The position numbers and the translations under genes are program-made. A stretch of DNA of 64,000 nt, from the NCBI GenBank assembly GCA_905250885.1, contig CAJNOQ010000166.1, positions 1 through 64,000 on the forward strand. The letters are read 5' to 3'. The DNA comes from Didymodactylos carnosus (lineage: Eukaryota; Rotifera; Eurotatoria; Philodinida; Philodinidae). Positions 13,889 through 25,611 of this stretch are shown piece after piece (the stretch's first letter is position 1; the number at the start of each line of letters is the position of its first letter). The notes below the pieces were generated by a model, which ran no database searches, had not been told where the DNA came from, and was given only the letters and a program-made list of their open reading frames with translations.

Positions 13889-14305
13889 ATGTTTTCGAAG
13901 TGTAATAATATTATAGAAGAAAAAAAGACAGTGATGAACAAACTATCCACATTAATCGCTTTTATTCAATTATCGTACGCTTTTATGAATTGTAAACTTT
14001 TGCATATTAAAACGAGATCTAGAAATCTGTTTCTGTCTTGTTATGTCAAAAACTGGGTATTTTATGAACAAAGAACATATTTTTTCAGTAACTATCACAG
14101 CTCATTTTACAGATGTTACTCGTCGAATAACTCAAGACAAGACTTAGATTTTAGTACTATTATCAAAGAAACAGAAAAGAGTTTTTGTGGAAACGATGAA
14201 GAAAGATTTAGACCGAACGATGTGTTCATTCGTGAAGAGCTAATTGACTATTTAGTGCTAACAATACTTTTTTTAAAAATGCTGTCTTTTTATAGCATAA
14301 CTTAG
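13889..14305 (+). CDS. Unrecognised open frame, possibly not a gene
   Basis: An open frame of 138 codons in otherwise stop-rich AT sequence. The product has a hydrophobic N-terminal stretch (LSTLIAFIQLSYAFMNC), a middle with several Tyr, Phe and Cys residues, and an acidic part (IIKETEKSFCGNDEERF) before a hydrophobic end. No family is recognised. The acidic part follows an acceptor-like site (TTTTACAG near 14112), so it could be a true downstream exon with the upstream part being intron read-through. Its length alone is not strong evidence of coding. Confidence 0.2.
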   Translation: MFSKCNNIIEEKKTVMNKLSTLIAFIQLSYAFMNCKLLHIKTRSRNLFLSCYVKNWVFYEQRTYFFSNYHSSFYRCYSSNNSRQDLDFSTIIKETEKSFCGNDEERFRPNDVFIREELIDYLVLTILFLKMLSFYSIT

Positions 14306-14526
14306 AAGTCAGTATCATAACTTTTGTACTTTCCTGCTATACAATAAGTATCAAAATAAAGTGAATGTTTTTAAGTGGCGCCTAACAAAAGAGTAACCAT
14401 GTATTTGATGTAATAGAACAAAATTACTTCACCAGATTAACACTTACAGAGCTACAGCGGAAAAAAGACATTCCTACTGATTTTTAAGGACAAAAATTTC
14501 CAAGAACCTATGTGCGTAGCTAGTCT

Positions 14527-14796
14527 CAGAATTCCGTATGGACTGGATTGAGCTCATGGACTCAGACTGGTCTCAAACTTTCAAGACCATGGGCTGGTTT
14601 GGACTCGAAAACAAGTTTTAGATTCACTTGAATTGAGGAATAATCAGTAAAAAACTTGTTGTTTTTGTATTGTGGACTGGACTACGTTTTTTTAGAATCT
14701 ATGAATTAAAAAAACTGTTTTTCATGGACTCGGACTAGACTCGGTTTTTTTAGTCCATAGACTGGACTCAAAATTTTGAGCCCATACGGAGCTCTG
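14527..14796. mobile_element. hAT-type MITE, family A, copy 1 (old)
   Basis: Begins CAGAATTCCGTATGGACTGG and ends CCATACGGAGCTCTG. These are diverged terminal inverted repeats of the same family as the element at 59711-59933, with which it shares nearly its whole internal sequence (for example AATAATCAGTAAAAAAC and TTGTATTGTGGACTGGAC). Flanks GCTAGTCT and ACTAGTAC are consistent with a decayed 8-bp target duplication (5 of 8 match). It carries no coding capacity, so its transposase must be supplied in trans. Confidence 0.82.
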
Positions 14797-15039
14797 ACTA
14801 GTACCGTTAAGACATACGAATCTAATCGAGAAATTTTCAAATTTTATTCTGTCGAAACCGATTGCAGATACGGACTCTTCATTGTCGATTACCTTGAATA
14901 AAATAAATTTTCTCAAGCATCCAGTCTTTCTCAGCTCCGAAACATTAACATACCTACCGCCCTTAGATGTTTTTTTGTTGTTTATCACTTTGTGTGCCGA
15001 CATGTTGAACAAAATCTCACCAAGAATGAAAAAATTCAA
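14797..15039 (-). pseudogene. Unrecognised coding-like fragment abutting the MITE
   Basis: The minus strand is open with a Lys/Ser-rich product (MSAHKVINNKKTSKGGRYVN, then VSELRKTGCLRKFILFKVID and IGFDRIKFENF) until it runs into the hAT-type MITE end at 14796. The frame then continues meaninglessly inside the MITE. This may be a host gene fragment disrupted by the insertion, or chance. No family was recognised. Confidence 0.22.
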
Positions 15040-15262
15040 TGATATCCACCTATTGATGCTAAAATAATATATGTTCTTTTATAAGCCATTGCACTAAGTC
15101 ATAATCGAACGTGCCCAATCTAGTGTTCTGCAATAGAAAACTAACTTGGCAGATTTGCAAAGCAGAAACATTTTGATGAATTTTGACGGAAACTACAGGT
15201 GTTCAACTTGAAGTGACCGAGATATTGAAATTTTACGAAAAGCGCTAAAAGAGCGAAACGTA

Positions 15263-16453
15263 ACGGGTGGGTCAGAAATAATAACGCACTTTAGTTCCCT
15301 TTTCTTCCGAGCACAACTGAAGTTCGAAGATTCCATTCTAAACTCATTCGATAGAGAATTTTCTGCTCTACAGAATCCATCACCTTCTTTCATCACATAT
15401 TATTTCATTATTTTAAAATATAGTTCAGAGTACTGACAGGTAAAAGTATAACTGTGACGGATGGAACAGGTTATAATTATTTTTGTAGTGGACCTAATTG
15501 ATTATTTAATAATGCTTCTGACAGCTATTCATCACAGCTACTTTGTGTAGAGAATTCGTCTTCATTCAATTAATTCGCCATTGAGAAATAAAATTTTTCC
15601 TAACATTTTGTCACTAAGAACGGATGATCCTGAAATTATGTATCTATTCATGTATCTAGTTTTATCTATATTCCGTATGTTTCCGAGACTTCGTTCTGAT
15701 TTCAGAAGATAGAAAATTTTCTGCTGTACAAAACCCTGTAACGCACACTTTCACTGCGTTATTTGGCTAGTCCTTTTTCTGCTTTTTTTAAAATCCCATA
15801 TTATCCGAAAGTACAGATTAACTTGTGCACTGAAAGCTTCACAATTTGGGTGACCAAACGAATAAGTAGCGTAGTCTGGATGATAGCCAAGGGGGAAATA
15901 GCGGATTCCTGGAGTCCACGGGAGTCCAAGGTAGGTATGTGATAGCTCATTTCAGTTCAAATGAACTGAGCTGGTCGACCAGTTCATTGAGCTGTGAACT
16001 GGTATAAGTTCTTCCCAAAAACAGAACAAAAGTGGTCTGGTTAAGGGAACGACTCCCAAAAAAGAACAAAAGCGTCCATTTTTTGGGAAGTGATCCGAAA
16101 AAAGAACACTTTTGCTCTTGGACTCCTGAGTCCATGGGAGTCCGCTATTTCCCCCTTGATGATAGCGCTCAATCCGCTGAATATTTTTACACTACCTTCT
16201 TCTCTCAATTACCACATTATTTCTCGAAAAGTTACACAAAAACGAAAAGCCACGAAAATTTTGATAGGAAATCGCAGTTATACTTTTTACCTGTCAGTAC
16301 TCTGCACTACTTTTTAAAATAATGAAATAATATGTAATGAAAGGTGATGGATTTTGTAGAGTAGAAAATTCTCTATCGAATGAGTTTAGAATGGAATCTT
16401 CAAACCTCACTTGAGCTCGAAACAAAATACGTCATTATTCCTGGCCCACCCGT
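15263..16453. mobile_element. TA-flanked foldback/MITE-like element with about 190-bp inverted repeats
   Basis: The left arm (about 15263-15455) and right arm (about 16268-16453) are inverted copies sharing long blocks such as AAGATTCCATTCTAAACTC and ACTGACAGGTAAAA. Both ends start ACGGGTGGG and are flanked by TA (15261-15262 and 16454-16455), as for Tc1/mariner-like non-autonomous elements. The arms differ by scattered substitutions and small indels, so the insertion is not recent. A partial third copy of arm sequence lies near 15705-15760. The middle is interrupted by a separate hAT-type MITE (15888-16158). No transposase was seen. Confidence 0.75.
15888..16158. mobile_element. hAT-type MITE, family B, nested in the TA-flanked element
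   Basis: Perfect 18-bp terminal inverted repeats (CAAGGGGGAAATAGCGGA) flanked by a perfect 8-bp direct repeat ATGATAGC at 15880-15887 and 16159-16166. An 8-bp duplication is diagnostic of hAT transposition. The interior has repeated CCCAAAAA..AGAACAAAAG units and a palindromic segment around 15955-16000. It is non-coding. The perfect duplication and termini make it younger than the element it sits in. Confidence 0.88.
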
Positions 16454-17596
16454 TAGACTATAGCAAAAAATAGTCAACTTCAAAAATTCATAACTAAATA
16501 AAGATCCATCATAAAGACATAGAAACTTTGTCATAAGTACTGTATACTGTCCACTACAAAATCACGCGAATGCGAGCTCTCTGCATGCTTTGATTTTTAT
16601 AGGACAGGTGTTGTATGGAGAGTCCCATTTGGTCGTAATAGTCAATTTTAGACTAGGACCATTCAAACATAACTAAAAGTTAGTCCAATCGATAGGCTCT
16701 GCATGGAAATTTTTTTAGTCTCCATGACTTTCCATTAGCAAAGGACATCAGCGTAAAGTTAAAACTGTTTATGGCGAATGTTTGTACTAAGTCTTTAAGA
16801 GAAAAATATTCTTTTTGACTGCTCGAAAGCCTGTCTTTCTTCGCTAAGCATTTCACGTAGGATTAGCTATCTTTTAAAACATTTTAGAAGCTCTCCGTCA
16901 CAATTTTAGCTTTTTTGTCGTCGTTCGTATAATCTGCGTAGTTTTCTTGACTGATGTTCTGAAATTAAAGTTTATGTGATAAGTTTTGTAGAGTATTTCG
17001 CGGCGCATTGTTTTAAATGGAGAGCATCAACAGTATTCAAAAATTCGATTGAACAGCCTCTATAGCAAGAGGTCGCGGCTTACTTGCACTAGCTCTCATC
17101 TAGAGATGATTCAGAGCCTATTAAATTTGATAATTTTTCTCTTCGGTTATCTCACCGAATGTTCGAATGAAATATGACATTGCTGATACGTGACATGTGT
17201 AAAAAGTTGATTACTACTCAATATAAACTTAACTCATAGAAATTCAATGTCAGAGTTTGAGAGGACATGTGTGAGTGATATTGTCTTCACCACTTTTCAA
17301 TGAATTGACTAAATTTATTAATTTCTTTTTTCAAATTAAAAAATTTGCAGATTGCTTGGCTTTTATGTCTCTATTACTCTGAAGTAAATATACAATTAAT
17401 AGATAAATGATTTATCGGATACGAATAATGACTCAGTAAAGAAGAAAGATAAAAGATAGAATCTTGATGGCATACACGTATGATCGAAACAATGTTTCTA
17501 CAGAAATAGATAAGATCAAATTTGAACTGATACTATTTCATCCGATATTGCTGATGAAAAAACGAGACAAAGAGCAAATTACATGATACTAATAAT

Positions 17597-17628
<32 letters not shown>

Positions 17629-18167
17629 AGAAAAAGATCGCTTATGAAATAATTGAGCCTAATCACCAACAACAACACAGATACAGTTCAACACAGTATA
17701 AAAAAAGAGATGTATATTATTCTACAAAAAGGAGATGACAGACAAACTCTGCTAAATTTTGATAAAAAAAATGTCATCAAACATTCTCATAAGTGAGTGT
17801 ATGTATGTCATTCATGAGATGTTCGTGTTTTTTTTTTCGAGATAATAAACAAAAGGGATAATGATACATTCAAATAAAAAGAAAGACAGCTTTAGTGATA
17901 AAGAACAGCTATTCTGTATTGATATCAATAGCTGTGTTTTTAGAAGTTGCAACTAAAACAAAAAGGTTTAGACAGTCCAGACGTAAACACAGAAGCTCAA
18001 CATGTAAAAAAAATTATAACCACAGAGAAGATGAAACGGAGATAAAAGAAAAATAGCTACATACTCTCAACAGAAAATGAAAAAAATTAACTTGAGATCT
18101 GCAAAAAATATACAAAAGAGAAATATCTAATGATGCTGAGTTTTGTTCTTCATTTTGTTTTTCTTCT
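16454..18167. other. Intergenic, 3' flank of the RNF34-like gene
   Basis: No genes were recognised. A purine microsatellite lies at 17597-17630; the right end probably contains the 3' UTR of the leftward-reading ligase gene. Confidence 0.55.
17597..17630. repeat. (GA)n microsatellite
   Basis: About 34 bp of GA dinucleotide repeat with one AA interruption. Confidence 0.95.
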
Positions 18168-19867
18168 CTATGATTTAAATACTCGGACAACGCGAATAAT
18201 ATTTTGACGACAAATAGGACCTAAAAATTAAAATCCAATATAAATAATTCTTTTATTCTATAAGAAATAAACAACGTACATTCAGCCAACAATTTTCCAC
18301 ATTTGACACATGTTACCATGTGACCACAATCGAGAAATACACATTCAACAGTACTGTCCATACAAACTTTACATAATTCAGTATCTCCAGTTGTTAGTCC
18401 ATCTAGCTCTTTAGCTAAAATATATAAAACACAAAAATAAGTTAAAAATAACTATACTATACGTTCCGATATCGTTTAACCTTTTTCTTGTTGACTTGCT
18501 CGATCTCGATATAAACGCCGAACTTTTTCAATTAATTCACTCTTTTCTACACAACCTTTATAATTAACAAAATTTGTTGCTAATATTTCTTTTAATTCTT
18601 TAATTGATAAATCTTCAATATTTTGATCGTCTTTTATATCACTTAATGATTTACGTCTAATACGTTGTTGCGATGGTTGAACTGTTGCTTCTCCAGCATT
18701 CTGTAAAATAAAAACAAATATAATACGTTAGAACAAAATTTATAACTACTTGACATGTCACATACCTGATTACTATTGTTAGATGATTGTAGATTTGTTG
18801 GCGTACTCTGACTATTATGATGCATAGTGTTCGCAGGTCGTTGATCAGGATTATACAAATTCGTTGTTGATGATGAAGTGCTGTGTCGATGACGATTTGA
18901 TTGAGAATTTGATCCTCTAGGTTGTTGTTGTGGCATCTGTTGATACTGAGCATTATTTGACGAAGATGCCTGTTGATTTCCATTTGTTGAGGATGTATAA
19001 ACAAAACTTCCAGGAGATGAAAATGTATATGAAGCAAAACCGGGCGCATTCATTGTTGTTCCAAAGTTGAATGAAGAGATATTTCCGCCGTTTGGCACTG
19101 ATGAATAATTTACATTACTATTATTTGCTTCTGAGTGTTGTGGATGTAATGCATGATGTAAAACACCGGAAACCGTATTGGACACATAATCTTGTAAGTT
19201 AGCAGCAAAATGATTCATTTGGCTAGCAAACGATGACATTGTATGTTGAAAATTTGTAAATGGATGAGAAGTATTACTGTTTGTTTGTTTTGGTAGAGGA
19301 GGCGGCTGAGGCATGTTTGAGGTTGTAGATGAAGAAGATGAGGAGGCACAAGTGGAAAACGATGTGTTAAAATAATTTGTTTGAAACTGTGGATTTGGGG
19401 GTGTTGTTGTTTGTGTCGTAAAATAATTGCTATTTGTATTTGTGGGATTGTTTTGGGCTGCTTGTTGTTGTAGATAGAGAAATGGTAGATTTCGACTACG
19501 AACAATCAGATCAACAAGTTCTTGTTTTTCCGTACATGTATGATTTGGTATATTTTTAGCTTGCAAATATGAACGTAAATGTTTGACTTTAATTGAAAGT
19601 AATTCCTCTTGTGTAGTTGATTCACTTGATATCAATTGACAAATGAGACAAATTCGACAAGGATGATGACGTTCGCGTGGTGCACAAGTTGGACAAAATG
19701 ACTGACGACAAACAATGCAATTTTTCTGAAACATAACAAAAACGAAACATTATGTTTTCATATATAAAGAAACTAAATAGTAAATGCTACATTACCTTTC
19801 GTTTGACTAATGTGTAAGCACTGCTGCAACGTTCACACTGGTCGTTTGAAAATGGAGTTGTGGGCAT
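18168..19867 (-). CDS. RNF34/RFFL-like RING E3 ubiquitin ligase (FYVE-like, SAP, RING)
   Basis: Ubiquitin ligase of the CARP/RNF34-rififylin group, which in animals targets caspases, p53 pathway and membrane proteins. Domains in order: an N-terminal FYVE-like zinc finger ([14 protein letters not shown] then [20 protein letters not shown] and CRICLIC, 19620-19850); a SAP-like helix pair ([20 protein letters not shown] with KQELVDLIV, about 19500-19600); and a long Asn/Ser/Gln/Pro-rich middle (18760-19460). A second SAP-like helical segment lies at about 18490-18660. A C-terminal RING ([33 protein letters not shown], then [15 protein letters not shown]) is split by an intron and ends at 18168. 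The ATG at 19867 sits in an exon that is open further upstream to an acceptor at about 19911, so an earlier start in another exon is possible. The low-complexity middle appears longer than in vertebrate homologues. Confidence 0.9.
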
Positions 19868-22800
19868 GGCCCAAAGAAAATCAAAGCAATTAAAAAGAGA
19901 CGCCACGCCTAAAATAGAAAATAAAAGCAATACATATATTCAGAAGTCAAGAATTCAAAAATAAAACCAAATTCAAAGGCTCGAATCAAAGCTACAGCTT
20001 TATTTAAAAATGAGATTTCATTTTCACTTCATTCAACCAAAAATGTTTTAGACCTAATGCAGAAAACAGAAACACAAGCAATGCTAACAAATAAGATTGG
20101 AGGGAAATAAGACTCCTGTGCGATTATTTATCATCTCGTTTCATTGGTCCCACTCCCCATTAAGGACCTCAGCCACTTCTTAAAACTTTCTTATTAAGGT
20201 CTTGATAAGATAATCCAAGATCGTAATTAAGATCTGAATAAGATTTGATGACTCTATTTTCATTCACCCATTTGTTTTGCTCTTACATATCTATATAAGC
20301 AGCAACGTAAATATAACTGAATTTTACATTGTTATTTTTCTTTCAGACTATGTTCGTACTTGCTCTCTCGAAAGTGTCCAATAAACTTTTCAGAGAATGT
20401 ATAATGTAAGTTAAGGTTCAGAATCGGACTCCCGAACACATGAAATTTCTCTTCATTTTATAAACCTGCTCAACTTATATCACAGTAGTATAGGCTAAAT
20501 ATTCAAGCACTGTTAGTTAATAGTAAATTAATGTTATTAAAAAACGTAATAGTTGTACTGTTAAGATACTAAATAAAATCTTATTAAATATCAGGTTTTT
20601 GAGATCTTACGATCTTAGTAAGATTTGCCTAAGAGCCTAGACAAACGTAAGCTAAATTTTACTAAGATCTGAATAAGATTGTTCTAAGATGTTGGCAAGA
20701 TTCGAGTAAATTTCTCACTAGGATTGTTTGATAAAAATTCTGATTCGACGTATCTTTCTTTTCTACTTAGATATAATGACAAGTATATTAACGTTAAAAC
20801 CTCTTAGCAAACTCGTTAAATTGTCCGAGATAAACGTCGGGCATCAATCAAGTAATAGTATGAAACAAAATTGAGAAATAAGATGCACATGTGAACATGG
20901 TTCAACAACATTCGTGTTTACTCTGGATCAAAAAGAAGACGCCTATCGCATTGCATTAGTTCTAACATATTTTATGAATGAAGTTTCAAAATCCGTAAAT
21001 AATATCTTTGATGATCACAACCAAAATAAGGAATCGCTGCGTGTTAGAACACAAGGATACATACGTACGATGAGAGAAGTAAAATAAAAACAAAGAAGCA
21101 CAGTCAGCAAGATGATTACACAATCATAACATAATAATCTATATTCGCCCAATAACGAACTTTGATTTATTTATCGCTTGTCGGAAAATAAATTTTAATA
21201 ATAAAATCAACTGTAGATGTAATCTAAAACATCACAAAAGAAACGTAACTCAATAAACTGAAAAATAAGAACAGATTTATGCAATTTTCTGATCGGTTTT
21301 ATTTGATTCCCGATAAGTTTGTAAAACTTGTAAACACGTTAACATATTTCCTCTTTCACCAAAGGATTAATTCATCAATATTCTGAAGTACTTCTTAAAC
21401 TTACGGAATCTTGACTTAATCTCAGTTAAGATTTGGCTTAATTCTTAATGTTTTCTCAAAAAACTCCTGTATCCACTTAAATTTATCTTATCTTCATGGA
21501 ACATGGTCATAACTCAAGCGTACAGAATTGCTCTAAGTTAACGGTGTAAAAGAAAGCACGAAAACAAATTAAACGTTGGCTTATGTCTTAGTTTAAGTTC
21601 ATGAAATTAAGAATATTGATGAACAACCATCCCAGTACCAGACTGCATTTTTTTATATGTCAGCGTAACCGAATCAAGATAATCTACCGCTAAAAGAAGC
21701 CATTCCCAAATAGTGGAATTGATCAATCAGAGAAGTGCATGTTTTTATTTTTGGAACTAATATATTTTCTTGTGACTACATACGACATCTAATTCGCCGT
21801 TTATTGATATTTATAAGTTTTTGAGTTCAATAGAATTAAATAAAAGCACATTGAAAAAATATTCGTTCTCTCAGTAAAACTTTCAGACTTTCAAAAAAAA
21901 TGTGTAAAATTTTCGTTGTTGCAGGCACAAATTTCGTGGAAATAATATGGATGGATATTTCTGCACATAATGAACATAATAGGATCAGACAGGATAAGAG
22001 ACAGTCAAAAGTGACTGTATTTTATGGATCGAGAGCATAAACTTTTGTTTATGACAATTACATTGAAGCTTCTTCTAGTAATAGTATATTAATGAATCAC
22101 TACTATCGATGCCCCTCACATTGGTTCATTTCCCGTGTAGCATATCTTAACATTTTTTGAGTATGGTTAATGATTGTTCATATCAATAACTAATCTTAAA
22201 ATGTCCAAAAGAAAACGTGTTTATGGTGGCAAAATAGATTTAGTTATGAAAGTGTTTGACATCTAAATTAATATAGAATCGGAATAAAGGTATTAGGTTA
22301 TTTTATTGCTTTCTTTCAGAATGTCTTTAATTTAGTGTTACTTAAAGAAAAAAGCTGAAACCATGTGGTTTTTTCATAGGATGGGTGTTGTCGTCATTTT
22401 GTGGTTTTGTTAAGTTTTTTCCTTTATACACAACATTTTTGCAAGAAATTTCCCTGTATACTGTTATTTATTACTCTACTCTAATTTTTGAAAAAATCCG
22501 GTGTTGATAAATCGGTTTAAAACATTTTTTGACACATTTTTCAACCATACCTTACCAACGTATACTACAGACTTTTGACTCATTCATTTGGACTGTCAAT
22601 GATCGTCAGCTTTTACTATCAGCGTGTTTCTTTCGCATCATAATTTTCTGTATTGTCATTGTTAGAGATTTTCCTTTATTTTGTAGGTAGCGCAGTATGT
22701 TTTATTTCATAAATACCGAATTAGTAATTTATCGTTTTGTTGTAGGTTTTTTACTACTTATTTTACCTTTTCCTAATATTGGTTCTGTTATAAACTTCCG

Positions 22801-23096
22801 TATTTATAGGACTTGTACTAGAAAAAGAAAATTATATGGTTCGTTTTATTTCATCAATATTTTTTCACTTTTTTGTGAAATTGAACGGTTAAGGTAACTT
22901 TGCTCGTTGACTACAAGAAAGTGGCAGACTGGATTAGTTTTATTCTACCGAATGAGGGCACAACCGGAAAATGTAACATTACTTACATCCTATTATGATT
23001 TCGTAATCTATATAAATTGTTTTAGATTAAGGGAACCTTAAATTGTTCTCTGCTGATCAAGATAATTTTTTATTTATAAGCAGTCGAACAGAAAGT
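19868..23096. other. Intergenic, repeat-tinged, no gene recognised
   Basis: Promoter side of the RNF34-like gene, then about 3 kb of AT-rich sequence. A zone around 20160-20720 is enriched in AAGAT/ATCTT words (see repeat entry). Otherwise nothing was recognised. Confidence 0.5.
20160..20720. repeat. AAGAT-rich degenerate repeat zone
   Basis: The 17-mer AAGATCTGAATAAGATT occurs at 20229-20245 and 20664-20680. Many related words (TAAGATT, CTTATTAAG, TCTTACGATCTTAG) lie between them. This is likely an old repeat; no termini or target duplication were found. Confidence 0.35.
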
Positions 23097-24262
23097 ATGA
23101 CACGAAATTCCGAAAAAACAATAACGACATTAATGCGATGGTCTCAATTACAATTGAAAGAATGAAAAAATCCGAAATAGTCGATCGGCTTCTCATTTAG
23201 CATCAGATGAAAGAAATGCTAGAAGAATTGAAACATGGTCGTATCAAGTTCGTAAAATAACAGAAAATATAGTTCAAATACAAAATAGTAATTCGACAAA
23301 CGTGAAAAATTATTCGTGACTTCAATGATGAAATAAACAAAATTTTGCACAAAACGTCATATTGGGAAGATCAAGAACTTGGGGGAATCAATTTTAAGGC
23401 TTGTACTGTCAAATTAACAATGATGATATACTTGTCATTCTGGAAAACTGTCCCTAAAATGCTAGACACTTAATGAAAAGAAGTTTTCGGCAACCATGGT
23501 TAAAAGTAAATAATTTTGTTATTATCAGGCATCGTGGATCAATCTGATTGTATTAGTTTTAGATATTTTGAGATCATATACCATTCATCAAGTGTACGGA
23601 AATTATTTGAAGAAGAACGTAAGTTGGTTTGTTTTGAAATAATTGAAACGTTACGTCGTTTATCCAATGTTTGTTTTCTTTATATCTAGCTCCTGCGGCC
23701 GAAAAAAAATCGCTCAAAAATTAATGAAAAATGGCGATAGTTTATTAATTTTCCATGAAGAACGTTGTGAAAAAGGTAATAATATCTAATTCATTATACT
23801 ATTCACAACTTTGCCTTGTAATTTTTCTCAATTTTTGCTTTATCTTGGATTTTCAAAGTGGTTTTGCAAATTTTTTTCAGTAGTCATCCCGTTGCATTCG
23901 TTCAATAATTATTTTCGTGAAAATATGTTTAAACTTTCAACAATTCGTCTGAACAAATGATAAGTACGAAAGGGAGTAATTCTACGTCGTGAATTACAAA
24001 CAAAAATTAAAATACAAGATGAAATGAACAACTATATTGTACCTGAAATGAATGTGAGTCAGTTTTAAGGATTTAGTAATTACTATTTTTTCTCCCCTTA
24101 TTGTTTTTTTACACAAGTAATAAAAACAATAATTTCTTTTTGCTATTTAGATTTCACGATTACTACTTGTATGGATAAAACCAAGAACTATAAGTTAAAT
24201 ATGTGTCTGGTGGCTTGCAGAAAGAAGATCAAGAAGCAAAATACTTGTTAGAAAGATATTGA
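23097..24262 (+). pseudogene. Decayed, intron-bearing copy of ISY1 (spliceosome factor)
   Basis: Pieces of ISY1, a pre-mRNA splicing factor, appear in the right order. The conserved N-terminus TRNSEKTITTLMRWSQLQLK (from ATG 23097) is followed, in other frames, by ASDERNARRIETWSYQVRKI with ENIVQIQN, then IRDFNDEINKILHKTSYWED with ELGG. An FRYFEII..SSSVRKLFEEE exon with a GTAAG donor is at about 23529-23632. The C-terminal signature QKEDQEAKYLLERY ends at the stop at 24260-24262. The N-terminal frame stops after about 22 codons and at least two frame changes separate the conserved blocks, so it cannot make the full protein. Because introns are kept it is a degraded genomic copy rather than a retropseudogene. 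Confidence 0.78.
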
Positions 24263-25611
24263 ATGGAAATGCGACATTTATACACCATTTTGTATGTACT
24301 TGTTGTTTATTTCTGTTATTTTTATTCTGATAATAAAAGATTGGACTTACTCTCTCCTTATTTTCATTCTTGATACATACTGAAAATAAATTTTTTAATA
24401 AAAAAAAAAATTTTCTGTGAAGAGGCTTATTTCGAGTGCGATAGTTTGCTGGGTTTTTGTCACCCAATGTTTATATAAGCTTTTTTTGTGATGTATTATA
24501 ATAATAATTTATTATAAATAGAATTCTTAATAAAAAATAGCATATGGTCAACTCATAATGATAATGGTTGTTTATTCAGGACTTGAAATATGTAATAATA
24601 TCTTTGCCATTCATGAACGTGACGAGAGCCAATAGACTGAATATCAAGACAACAACCTCATTGTCTAAAGATTATTTATTATCATTATATGAAGATCTTT
24701 TGTATGATCAAGAATAGAAAACATGAGGAAAAGAACAATCTTGTATTTATTCGTCTTAGTTTCTGAAAATTTTATAATTAACCAGTTAATTCACACATAT
24801 AAAGGTGGAAACTAATGGATAAAACACCAAACAACAACCTTTTGATTTTCTCTTAAACGGTTAATAGGTGTTTATAATTGATCAGTAGTGCATTTTATTT
24901 TGATAAAAGAACTTGAACACGATATGATAAACTAAAGGGTGTACCATTATTAATGCCGAGATTTTTGTACGTATATCAAGTGAGCAAAAACTCAATGGTT
25001 AATGTTCATCATATAGTTATTGATGATGAATATGATCAATAGTGTGAAAACAAATAAGTATACAATATAAATTATAACAAAAGTTTTAACATTGACGGAA
25101 AAATGGAATTGAAATTATTCAATTTTTCTAATGATATAATTCACGATATCTATCAATATTCAATTTCAGTTGAACTTCTGCATTTAAGTTAGAGGATCAC
25201 TTTGTATCAAATTAATTATTCGTTCAAAATCCAGCATCATTTAACCCATTATGGTAAATATTTTCCCATTTTGATGCTACTACTTGAAAACATCGCTTCG
25301 ATAGTTTTACTCTATGAAAGCCGATTATTTCTTTTAGAGGCATTCCATTTTTCTGTAGTATTTGCCAAAATATATATACTCGCCATTTCGCGGTTCTTTT
25401 ATTAGAAAACGTATGAAACAGCGTGTATAATTTCGATAGATCCGGGAATTTACATAAATGACACCTTTGTAAGTTAATGGGCAGAAACGATTAGTTTGGT
25501 TTTTCTCAATTATCTTTGCTTGCACATCGTGTTTAAGATCAACAAAATTATTTTAAAATTAGATGCATTTTTGATAACTGTGTGTATCGACAGCCTTTTC
25601 TATTTTTAGAT
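24263..25611. other. Intergenic, promoter side of ALG12
   Basis: AT-rich; no coding pattern or clear repeat was recognised. Confidence 0.55.

Noticed and set aside
22697-22897. Hydrophobic 66-codon frame
   Set aside because: T-rich DNA yields Phe/Leu/Ile-rich frames by composition; no family features.
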